Shown here: positions 23,201 to 34,423 of the stretch, piece by piece | How the letters are laid out: every line of letters begins with the position of its first letter | How positions within the stretch are numbered: position 1 is the first letter of the stretch | Source of the DNA: Colletotrichum lupini | Lineage: Eukaryota > Ascomycota > Sordariomycetes > Glomerellales > Glomerellaceae | Length of the DNA stretch: 64,000 bases | Assembly: GCF_023278565.1 (NCBI RefSeq) | Contig: NC_064675.1 | Coordinates: 5,332,001-5,396,000, forward strand | Reading direction: 5' to 3' | Translations under genes and position numbers: made by a program | Notes under the pieces: generated by a model | Told to the model about the DNA's origin: nothing | Database searches by the model: none | Seen by the model: only the letters and a program-made list of their open reading frames with translations

Positions 23201-24694
23201 TCCGTCCCCGGCCGTTCCAGGGCGAGCTGCTGGAGTGTTTGTCTTACCCGCCTCGGTCTTTTCGACCACCCTGGCTCTTGGCTTTGCTGCTATTTCCTGG
23301 TTTTTTCTTACCCCTGACGACTGCCTGAGCAAGCCAAAACGCAGCCATCGATGGATGCGATCCTAATCATCGTCTTCTTGGCTTTCCATCTGTTGGCCTG
23401 CAAACTCGTTCTCTCTTCTCGTCTTCCTCTGAATTTCGGACTGCACACCAGCGAATCGCCTTGGTTCCTGCTCTCCCACCGACACCTTAATATCCAGCAA
23501 CGTGGCTGTCCTGTCAAAAGCTGGAGGGAGTACGTGTACTCTGTGTCGTCCGTATGGTCAGTGCGCATAGCTTCCTGGTGACTTGACTGGGGTACATATT
23601 GGATGGACCCAGCTCTATCCATGTTGAAGCTCAAACTACTTGCTGATCGCCCGGTGTCATGAATGCTGCTCAAGCCTCACGCAGACCAATGATTGAGTCT
23701 CACGGTCGCTGCACACTAGGAAAAGTTTTGCACCGGCCTCCTCTAAACACAGAGCCACAGAGTCACAGACAGCTTTGCATACGCTCAGGCACACAGGCGC
23801 AGGCCCTGCGAATAGTTGAAGGTCTGCGCGGAAGAGTCGGAACGTTCGAGGGATGTGAAAGAAGAAAGACCCAAGGAAAAAACGGGCTGACGTCTTATGC
23901 CTCCACATCTAATGCTTGACAGGTGCTGTCTCGAAGGGAATGTGCCTGTCCAGGCTAGTGTGTCCGTTTATGACGAAGTTTTGGTATTGCCGGAGATTCG
24001 CATGTAATTCTTCTGCGATCACGGATACAGATGTTTTGTTGCGGAAGAAGTCTCCGAGCGCAAATGGCGAGACCGAGTCGGACTGCTAGCTTTCAAAGTA
24101 TATCAAGTAATGGATGGATCTTGCAGAGATCCAACCACATATCGGCGAGTTTCACCGTCCCTGAGTAGATAGTCTAAGGTTGGGCTCAACGGCCGCTGCT
24201 GTATCGGAAGTTCAGCTAAGTCCTACAATAAGCTTATAGAAACAACAGACGGATGGCATTCCGCGAGTCATGGGCATCGGAACAATGAAGCTTTTTGGGG
24301 CTGTTCATCCCGCGAAGACAACATGCAAACATGGAATTTTCACTACAGACTGGAAGAGAGCCCGCAGCCAAGATTGCAAACCTAAAATAGTCGCTTCTGG
24401 GTTAAGTGAGAAGTTTGTCAGAGAGATTGATCCATACTCTGCATACCAAAGAGTCTCATCTTTGCATAAAATGTTGACTGGGTTGATGAGAATGAGAATG
24501 GGTGGAAGGTTTAAGTGGAAGTCGCGTACAGTGTAAAATGAGTGCCAAAGTCGTCGCACACTGCAACTTGAACTGTGCGATTCTGCCCCCTCGACCATTT
24601 CGTCCTCAGGCACGCACCGCCTACCAGATGAGCGACGGCACCCCAGGTTTGACGCGCCCTGACCTGCCACGCTTGAGGACCTCGCGATTCCTGG
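20216..24694. other. 4.5-kb divergent intergenic region between MOT1 and SMC3
   Basis: Frames here show no coding bias or recognisable domain. One near-match to the recurrent motif (GTACGGATAG, 21235-21244) is present. Near the SMC3 end there are G1/S-type elements, listed separately. The remaining sequence is unassigned. Confidence 0.55.
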
Positions 24695-24700
24695 ACGCGT
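24651..24700 (+). promoter_or_regulatory. MluI cell-cycle box (MCB) elements upstream of SMC3
   Basis: ACGCGT at 24695-24700 is an exact MCB, about 145 bp before the SMC3 start, and a second partial core GACGCG is at 24651-24656. MBF binds ACGCGT in yeasts and drives G1/S expression of replication and cohesin genes. That MBF acts here is inferred. Confidence 0.5.
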
Positions 24701-24841
24701 CGTCTATCCCCACCACCAACAATCGACTGTCACAACTTCTCAATATACCGATGAAAATACTGCGCGACTCGCAGCGAACTCCATCAGCGACTTCACCCGC
24801 GCAAAACAGCCGCCCTTGAGGCCGCGACTCTCACTCTCACT

Positions 24842-27800
24842 ATGTACATCAAACAGTGCATCATCCAAGGCTTCAAGAGGTGTGTGCCCCCTTGCGACAA
24901 GACAGCAGAGAGTGACACCCCACTGACTTGACGATAGCTACAAGGAACAGACCGTCATCGAACCCTTCTCCCCCGGTACGAATGTCATTGTCGGTCGCAA
25001 TGGATCCGGCAAGAGTAACTTCTTCGCGGCGATGCGCTTCGTCCTGAGTGACGCCTATACGCAGATGACTCGCGAAGAGCGCCAGGCTCTATTGCACGAA
25101 GGATCAGGATCGGCTGTCATGTCCGCCTATGTCGAGATCATCTTCGACAACAGCGACGAGCGCTTCCCTACAGGAGGAAAGGAGGTCATTCTGCGTCGCA
25201 CTATCGGAACGAAAAAGGACGAATACTCGGTCGATCGCAAGGTCGTCACCAAGAACGATGTTGTCAACCTGCTCGAGGCTGCCGGCTTCTCCAGGTCAAA
25301 TCCCTACTACATTGTACCTCAGGGTCGTGTTACGGCTCTGACAAACATGAAGGAGTCTGACCGACTCACCCTTTTGAAGGAGGTCGCCGGTACCCAGGTC
25401 TACGAAGCGCGCCGAACCGAGTCGCTCAAGATCATGAACGAAACAAACAACAAGAGAGAAAAGATTGACGAACTTCTCGGTTACATCAAGGAGCGTCTCG
25501 CTGAACTGGAGGAGGAAAAGGAGGAGCTCCGTGGTTTCCAGGACAAGGACCGTGAACGCAGATGTCTCGAGTACGCCTTGTACTATCAAGAGCAGCAGCA
25601 AATCCAGGAACAGCTTGAGCGCATCGAAAACATTCGACAGAACGGCTTGGATAACACCGACTCGATACGAACTGAACTCAAGGATGCCGAAAAGACGTTG
25701 ACCAAGTTGGAGGCCGAGATCCACAAGCTGACCAAGGAGATGGACCTGCTCAAGGTTGAGCGCCGGCAGCTCGAAGAGGACCGCCGCGAAACAGCAAAAT
25801 CAAAGGCGAAGGCCGAGCTCAAGGTCAAGACCTTGTCAGATGGTCAGTCAGCGGCTGTTCAAGCCCAGCAACAACACGAGGCCGATCTCGCGGCGACCAT
25901 TGAAGAGCTCCAGACAAAGAAGCAGGAGCTGAACAATGTCGTCCCGGAGTACACCAGACGAAGGAGTCAAGAGATCGAGAAGAAGCAGCAGCTGGACACG
26001 GCCGAAGCTACACGCAACCGTCTTTTCACCAAACAAAGTCGCGGCTCCCAGTTTAAGAACAAGGCTGAGCGCGATAAGTACTTGAGGGCAGAAATCGAGG
26101 ATTTGCATTCAAGGCTCATGAGCCACAAGGCGAACAAGATGGACGCTGATGAGGACGTCACCGGAACGGAGAACTCCATTAAGCAGCTCGAGATTGATGT
26201 CGCCAGCTTGAGAGAGCAGCTGCAAAGCTCGAGCGGGATTCGACACGAGCTTTTCGAGGAAGCCAGCAGGGCCAGGGAGACTTTGGACAAACTCGACGAC
26301 GAGAAGAAGTTGCTCTGCCGTGAGGAAGAAAAGCTCGACACCATCTTGCGAGATGCGCGCCAGGAGAGAGACAGGGCCGAGCGTGAGCTTAGCTCTATGA
26401 TGGATGGCGACACTGCCCGTGGTCTTGCCACGATTAGGCGCCTGAAGCATGAGCAAGACATTCCCGGCGCCTACGGTACTATGGCGGAGCTCCTCGAGGT
26501 CAGCGACACATACCGCCTTCCCGTCGAGCAAATCGCTGGTAACAGCATGTTCCACTACATTGTCGACAACGATCAAACAGCCACATTCCTCACCAACCAC
26601 CTCCGGTCTAATTACGGAGGTAGATTGACCTTTATGCCGCTGAACCGCCTCCATCCGAGAAACATCAACATGCCGAGATCTCAGGATGGAATCGTACCGC
26701 TTCTGAGCAAGATTCGCTACGATCCCATGTACGAGAAGGCTTTCCAGCAAGTTTTCGGCAAAGTCGTCGTGTGCCCCAACCTGAGCATAGGAGGCCAGTA
26801 CGCAAGGAGTCACGGTGTTGATGCCATTACACTGGATGGTGATACCACAAACAAGAGGGGTGCGATGACTGGTGGCTACATCGACCCCAGGCGATCTAGG
26901 CTTGAAGGCGTTCAGGCTGTTAACAAGTGGAGAGACGAGTATGAGCGGCTCCTGCAGCAGTCTGATCGGATTAGAAGCCAGATCGAACAGAAGGAGCAGG
27001 AAATCACTCGTGCCATGGGTGAAGTTCAGAAGGCTGAGCAGAAACTTCGTCAGTTGGAAAGCGGCTTTGAACCTCTGAGGCACGAACTTGCCAACAAGAA
27101 CGGACAGCTCGAGCACGAGAAGCGACGTCTCAACGACGCTATGAGGCACCGCGATGCCGTTGAGCGAGACATGAAGATCTTTACCGAAAGTCTTGCTGCA
27201 AACGAGTCTGAACTCGCGTCAGACTTCAAAAAGTCGCTCAGTAATGCCGAGGAGAGACAGCTTGTCGAGCTGGACGCGCAAGTGCAACGCCTGCAAAAAG
27301 AGTGGAACGATGCCAGCAAGAAGCGGAGAGAAGCGGAAAGCCGGAAACAGATCCTCGAGACAGACATCAATCAGAACCTTCAGCTGCGTCTGGATCAACT
27401 CAACAGTCAGGCCTTCGAGAACAACACTTCTTCGGGAGAATCTGGCAGCCTTAAGGAGGCGCAGAGGGAACTCAAGAAGCTCCAACGAGAGACCGCCGCC
27501 ATCGAAGCCAAGATGCAGGAGATAGAGGAGAAGCTCGAGGAGCAGGGCGGCAAGCTCGACCGCCGCGAGGCCAAGAAGGCAGAGCAAGAAGAGATCCGCA
27601 GCACCGTTGCCGCAAGAGAAGCCAAGCAACGCAGCTCGATCGAGAAGAGCATGTCCAAGAAGGCCGTTTACACGGCGCAGGCTGCGGATGCTGCCAAGGC
27701 GATCAGAGACCTTGGAGTCTTGCCCGAGGAGGCCTTTGACAAGTACGAGAGGATGGATCCCAGGCAAATCGACTCACGGTTGAAGAAGGTCCGCAATGCC

Positions 27801-28559
27801 CTCAAGAAGTTCCAGCACGTCAACAAGAAGGCGTTTGAGCAGTACAACAGTTTCACCCAGCAACAGGACCAGCTCCTGAAGCGCAGGAAAGAACTGGATG
27901 CTTCGCAGGAGTCCATCGAGGAGCTTGTTGCCCATCTCGACCAGCGCAAGGACGAGGCCATTGAGCGTACCTTCAAGCAAGTGTCCAAGGAATTCGCCAC
28001 CATCTTTGAGAAGCTCGTCCCGGCTGGACACGGGCGCCTGGTTATCCAACGCCGGACAGATCGCCGCGTCGACCCTGAGGAGTCCGACGAGGAGCAGAAC
28101 CGCAGCGTTGAGAACTACACTGGTGTCGGTATCAGTGTATCGTTCAACTCAAAGACTTTGGACGAGCAGCAGAGGATCCAGCAACTCAGTGGTGGTCAAA
28201 AGAGTAAGCCAGGCTCTCTCCCTAATGTGATCGTACCAGTCTTGCTAACAACTCGCCCAGGTTTGTGTGCACTGTGTCTCATTTTTGCCCTTCAGCAAAC
28301 GGAGAGCAGTCCCATGGTCATCTTCGACGAGGTTGACGCCAACCTTGACGCCCAGTACCGTACCGCCGTTGCCAGCCTTTTGGAGTCAATCTCCCAAGAG
28401 GCCGGAACGCAGTTCATCTGCACCACCTTCCGACCCGAGATTGTCCACGTCGCCGACAAGTGCTACGGTGTGACTTTCCACAGCAAGACGAGTTCCATTG
28501 ACTGTGTACCTACCGAAGAGGCGCTGAGCTTCGTCGAGGGTGTCGCGGCAGGAAAGTAA
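24842..28559 (+). CDS. SMC3: SMC3, cohesin core subunit
   Basis: Three exons: 24842-24879, 24938-28203 and 28261-28559, coding 1,200 residues, the usual length. Exon 1 gives MYIKQCIIQGFK, and the split codon makes Ser13. Walker A is GRNGSGKS at 32-39. The two adjacent lysines acetylated by Eco1 fall at Lys105-Lys106 (GTKKDEY), matching the human numbering. Coiled-coil arms flank a hinge at about 520-665 (starting near GAYGTMAELLEV). The ABC signature LSGGQKS is at 1096-1102 and Walker B ends in VIFDE with Asp1124-Glu1125. Intron 2 (57 nt) lies inside the signature codon for Ser1102, is a multiple of three and has no stop. SMC3 pairs with SMC1 and the kleisin to hold sister chromatids together. 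Confidence 0.99.
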
Positions 28560-31500
28560 AGCGAAGAGAGGATGATTGGTGTGTACGTGTTCTGTGGGAA
28601 CCATGTTCATGATTTTCGGTCTGGGGGGGTGGCTTGAGGATTGGGGCTCCCCTCGTCATCGTCCGTTGACGAGAGGGGAGAGTCTCTTGGCAATGGCGTT
28701 GCGGCGACTTGTGGCGGTTGACTGTTTGATATCACGGGGGGCTTTGCCTTGTCTGTAAGTGAGTTCTGGTAGAATATGAGCTTAGGGTTTCTTATTTTGG
28801 CACCGTTCATAGCTTCTATTACGAAACCATCAATCACGATTGTTCATTCCCGTCATAGAGAGATAGACTTACTTGCCTGTTGCATTGCCAAGTGTGGCAT
28901 TGCCCTCTTGTGATGTGTAAATCCACCTCTTGCCACGACGACGAAGACCTCCTTCATCTTCATGAATGATCAACATCATCAACAAACTCTTGGCCTTTCC
29001 TCGTCCCTCATTACGCGGCCCGGCGAACAACTCATCACCCCCCATATCTTCGTCGCTAACGAATAAGCAGAACAGGTTCACCATATCACACACCAGGCTG
29101 GTGCGTCGCCAACAAGCCTATGCGGCTTAGGGGTAGATCTCCCGGAACCTTGCTTGCTACATTACGACTCTGCGTCTCTGCTTAAAGACCGCAGGGCTGT
29201 TGAATCCCGCCTCATTGGTTAACCGTTCCCACGCCACCATCTGTGGCTGGAGCACTTCGGGAAGAAAAGGAAGTTTTCTATCGGAGGAGGGGGAGGGGGA
29301 GGGTGAAGGAGGGGCAAAGCATCCGAGACGATTGGCTTTCCTCTTTTTTTTTTTTCCCCCTCGCCCTTTTCTTCTAGACTACGGCCTACTCCGGGGGATC
29401 TACGGTCCTGCATATGAACCATACCTTGAGGCTTTTAGCCGAGGGGAAGGAGGAGGAGGTTGGTTGGTTGGTTGGTTGGTGACTTGTTACTGGTGCAGTG
29501 GTTTTTTTTGCTTGGCTCTCGTGAGTTTCTACTCAGCCTTGCCAGGGACGACTCTACCCGTACGGACCGCACCCGCCGGCCGCCGTGCCGCCATTGCCAA
29601 ATTCGGGACTCTGGAGATGTGCTATTCCTGGACAGAGAATGCCTGCGGGATGGTATCTGATCTGCGTGTGTGAAAAGAAGGCGTCACTCAATGGATGATC
29701 TCCAACTGGGATATTTTCTGCATAGTTGTATGTGACATGTTATCCGTGTTCACCCCATGTTACGATCCTCCTTCACTTCGGCACTTGCAAGTTTTGGAAC
29801 TTGGTTCTCCCCCATCGTCGTTTCTGAAAAAAACGCCCCCCAGTTACGCGGGGGGTTGGGGTTTGGGTGGGAGGATGGAACTTTGGGGGGTCGGTTTGAC
29901 ATTTGGCATGGCGGGGAGTTTTGATAGGTGCCCGACGGTGACATTTCCTGGGGGAGACTGGCAACGGCGAGGCAGACAAAACAAAGCCACCCGGAGGAAA
30001 GATCCGAGCTCTTCACAAAGGGGAACCAAGAATCCGGGGATCATCAATGCTCCCCAATCAGAGCAGTAGGGGAACTCAGGGCTGGGTTGAGAATAGAATA
30101 CACTAGATATCCAGCCGTACGGGTACGGGTAGGGGAGATGGGAATTTGACCATTGTTTTACAGGCCAAGAAATGGCATGTTGCTTGAAACTTCTTGGCTG
30201 TCGAGTGTAACTACCACGGCAGGACAGAAGACAAACACGGAGGAAAGGTGGCCATCAATGCTTCAACAGAATTCTTGGCCAAGGGGTCTTTGGGGGGGGA
30301 TCTCGACAAGAAATCTGGTACCCGGCTTGGGATTGGAGAACCAAGACTTCATCAATGCCCGTGAGAGGGTGACAGGAAGAGAGGACGACATGCGGGAAAA
30401 GAAACGCCAATGCCGATCTGGCCCCCAGCCTCAACCGGGCCAAGACCGATATTCGTGAGCATCGAAAAAAGCTTCAATGCCGGCAAATCGTCTTGGGACT
30501 TCTTGGGGTGACGGATCAGGGTGGGAAAAAAAGGCTTGAGAACCTCTTGGAAACTCTTGGGTGCTCTTGGCGGGTTTGTAAAGGTCCGCTAGGTGTTTTG
30601 GATGGGGAGGAACCTGTTGGTCGAGAGCAACTTTTTTTTTTGCTTGTATGTTTTTTTAGAAAAAAAGATGCGATGAGACGAAAAAATGGGAAAGAGAGTT
30701 CAGACGTCTCTCCCCCCCCTTCCCGCCCGACGGGATTGATGGGCGATCACTCTTCCCTCTACGGAGGGATTCTCCGTACGGGACAGGCAAACCCCAAGCG
30801 TCGAGCGTGCCAAGCATGCAGAAGTGAGTGTAGGCATGAATTCTACAAGCGCCACAGGCCACAGGCTTACAGATTCTTCTCTCTCGAGGAACGTGTGTCG
30901 TCTCTACGTCGTTTGAGGTGGTTGCAGAAAGACCGTTAGAAGGTCCCCCCCTTTCCACCCCGTACGAGCATCACATTTCTGTAGTGCAGTTTGTCTGCGT
31001 GTGTCTTACCTTAGTCAATCACGTTGTTGATCTGGTGCCGCAGCGGTAGTACTATGTATAACTTCTGTGCTCATCCAGCCATGAACCAAAACTGGTCAAA
31101 CGGACCCTGCAGGACTTTTGTGTACGGCTGTATGGCCCAAGAGGCACGAGCCATGTTTCCAAAACGGCGAGAGTTGATACGTGCCGCAAGTTATTACGGC
31201 ACTTGGATGACCAAATCTGCGACTTGGCAAAGTCTTGCGCTGAATCAGTTGCAGTCTTGCCAAGACAATTTCGAGGGACGTTCTGACGAGTGACTTCCAA
31301 CGGAAACAAGAAATCGAGGCTGGCCTGCAGGAGCATGGGGATTACATCGAACATCGCATAACCCCAAAAAAATCACCGAGTTACACCGATTGAACCATCA
31401 ACCACCCCCATGGGGACGGCCAATTGACCGGTGGCTTTCTTGGTTCACAACCTGGAAAGCGACTCCATTCTTGGGGCCTGCCCTTGGGGTATCCTCTTTG

Positions 31501-34270
31501 CTGTTTGGAGAACATACAGGGCATGGTTTTCTCTTTGGTAACAGGCATGACAGGTAAGTGGTCGGCCATTGGGGGCCGTGTTTAGAATGGAATACGGCCG
31601 ATCACTACCGGCCTCGCCCACTACCAAGCTCATGGGAGCCCACTAAAGGGTTGGCCTTGGTTGGTCGAATTGAAGGATCTTTGAAAGAACCAAGAACCTG
31701 CTGGAAGCCTGGTGTGCCTGGAAACCCGGGTCGGAGATGGCCTTGTTGTCGTCGGTGCGCCAAACAAATGGGACCGGAGTTGAGAAATACTGGGGAAGGA
31801 CGATGGGGAAGCAGAAGAGATGGAGGAGAAACTGGAGCCTCGCGAACGGTAGCGTGCCCTCGTGAGTCGTGAAAGCCTCGTCCATGGTGCGCGCCTGCGC
31901 GGAGATGTGCGTGTGGGCAAATCACAATCTCTCCGAAATAATGAGGCGGTCAAGATCCGCGGACTCTACTTGTTTAGCAGCGGGTATTTCTGCGCTGCGG
32001 CATGGCCAGCCCGGCGCTCAATTCGCGCCGACCGCCGTCCGGGTATAGCACGAACGTCGTCATTCGCGCAAACCACATCGATTCGACCACGCCGGTGCGG
32101 TCCCGAGGTACGGAGATGGGGACGATGGGGTAGGCGGGTTTGCCCTTATTTTCTTTGTATTAATCTTTTTTGTTCATAAGAGACAAGGAGATATACCCCC
32201 CGATTCAAGGCCTTTCATTGGTCAGGACAGCCTGGGAAAGCATGGAATGCCAGGAATGGATACCGAGGACACGAAGAGAGTGAGAGTGAAATATCCATCG
32301 GCGCGATTAGCCCCGTATCCACAGGGAACCACTAGCCTCTAGTATCAATAGGGAACCGAGGAGGATTTGAGGAATGGAATGGAGTTCCCATTGTTGCATT
32401 AAGACGATTCGGCCCATGCCCAATTTTAGGGAAGGGGCCTTTCCCTCGGACGGGTGCCACTCGACGACGACGAGGACGACGACGACGGCTACGACAACGA
32501 CGGCACGTCACAGAGGGACCCCTGGACTCTCCTCCATCAGATTCAGACTTGGACTGGGTAATTGATGGGAACCTGTTTGACAACGCGCCGTTTCTGGGAA
32601 ACCCCACGTCACGAATCAGCGGAGCACAAAGAGATTCATGGCAAAACGAACCGAAGAGCATAACATAAAAATAAAACTGGATCCTCGTTATGAGCAGGAA
32701 ACAGGGTCTCTAGTGGCTGGGAGTGGAGTCGAAGGCTGATTCAAGCTGAGGACGACGACGAGGATAGTAAGCGCCTCCGCCGCCGTAGGACCGTAGGACG
32801 GCTGACGGCCAGACTGATGGAGCTCTGGGGGCTGTTTTTGTTCGAGGTCGTTCGCCTGGTTTCAGTCAAAGTGAAGATTGCTAGCTGGTCATTTTCATTG
32901 ACTTTTCTCCTCTTCTGATGATAAGATGGGACAATGCAACGCGACGGAACTCTCGCGGTTGCATCTGCCCTGTCCTCGACGGATACCACGTTGGAAATAG
33001 AAGCTTGAGCGATTTGGGACTTGGTCTGGCCTGGTATGGTTCGGCTCGAGAACTGACATCCCATCTGTTGGCGTTGGCGTTAATACTGGTGCGGCGGCTT
33101 GTTGCTGCATTATCTTGACAGGAAGAGTTTGTTTGGTTGGGAGAGACGAGTCCGCCACGCCGTCGGGCCTTTTCCGACTCCCAGACCGCCACCTTCACAG
33201 TGCTATGCACGCAGCACGCCTCACTGGTGAATCAAGGCCCTCTGAAGAGCTTTCAGTATGAGCCAAATAACTCACCGTGGTATCGTCCTAATACACCTAA
33301 GAGACTCCACAAGTCTACGGCGTATTCCCGGGTGTAGAGACGGCTCCGTTCTGTTTTGAACGAGGGGCCCGCGTTTCCAACGTGGAGGGTTACATTCACC
33401 TACCGCCGCAGTGTATCCGTAGTACCGTACCCGTCGTGCGCCAACCCGACCCGACCACACACGTCGATGAGGCGAACTGTGCGTTTTGCGGACGCTAGGA
33501 GACTTGTTGAACCCTTGACTGGTCGTGACATGCAGGAACTCTGGGGTTCGCTCATCGGCTGCAACTTTGCGCGCGTGTACGGAGTACCTTGGGTATGTAC
33601 CTGACTGTTTGTGTGCGCAACCCTGCCAGAAACGAGACGGTGGCATCGACCTCGGCGGGAGTCGTATCTCAGTCCGTATCTTTCGACGTCGTATTCTTAG
33701 GAGCCTTCAACTTTGAGAAGGGAACGTGGGGTGTGGGAGGATTGGGGCAACATTTGGCGATCTTGGACGACGGACGAACAAGCGCGACACATTTTTGACA
33801 CGGCACTAAGGTACGCTCCCACGGCTCCCACGACGTTTACTCTCAGTCTCGAGTCTCGTCCGGGACTACAGGCCGGGGCCAGGCCAGGCACAGACGATTC
33901 CTGTATGCTTCCCGCGATTTGCGCTCCCAGAAGCCATGGGAAGGGTGCAGAGTGGCTGGGGGGGGCCGGGAACGTGGTGGTGGATGGGTGACGGTAACAC
34001 AAGACGCCATCGAAGAGATACAAGCCTCTAGTGGCCGATCTGCAGATATCGGCTGTACTAAGGGCGGGCATCGTGTAGACGGGCACATCCGTCGTTGAAG
34101 AGTGACAGTGGTGCGCCGCCAGCGTTGGCGTCTGGTGGCGTCGTGCTTGTGTGTAGTGTGTACAGATAGTATGCGGTGCGTGCGGTGAGCGGTGTGCGAT
34201 AGGTGTGTGCCATGTGTGTTTATGTCGTGATACGCCGTTGGTGGTGTAGGGGTTTTGGTTGGACGAAACC

Positions 34271-34388
34271 GGGGGGGGGGGGGGGGGGGGGGGTTTGGGG
34301 GGGGTGGGGGGGGGGGGGGGGGGGGGGGTGGGGGGTGGGGGGGGTGGGGTTGTTGGGGGTGTGTGGGGGGGGTGGGTGGGGGGGGGGT

Positions 34389-34423
<35 letters not shown>
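34271..34423 (+). repeat. Second near-homopolymeric poly-G tract (153 bp)
   Basis: G-runs broken only by single or double T (for example near 34294-34296, 34305, 34329 and 34350-34353). The proline- or glycine-rich frames that cross it are artefacts of the tract. It is intergenic and has the same strand polarity as the tract at 3093-3226. Confidence 0.95.

Noticed and set aside
26109..27149. 346-codon minus-strand frame opposite SMC3
   Set aside because: Leucine-rich shadow of a coiled-coil coding region.
30040..30360. ATCAATGC repeated three times in about 310 bp, with frequent TCTTGG nearby
   Set aside because: The 8-mer is too short and the spacing irregular; the TCTTGG part is already covered by the GCCAAG excess.
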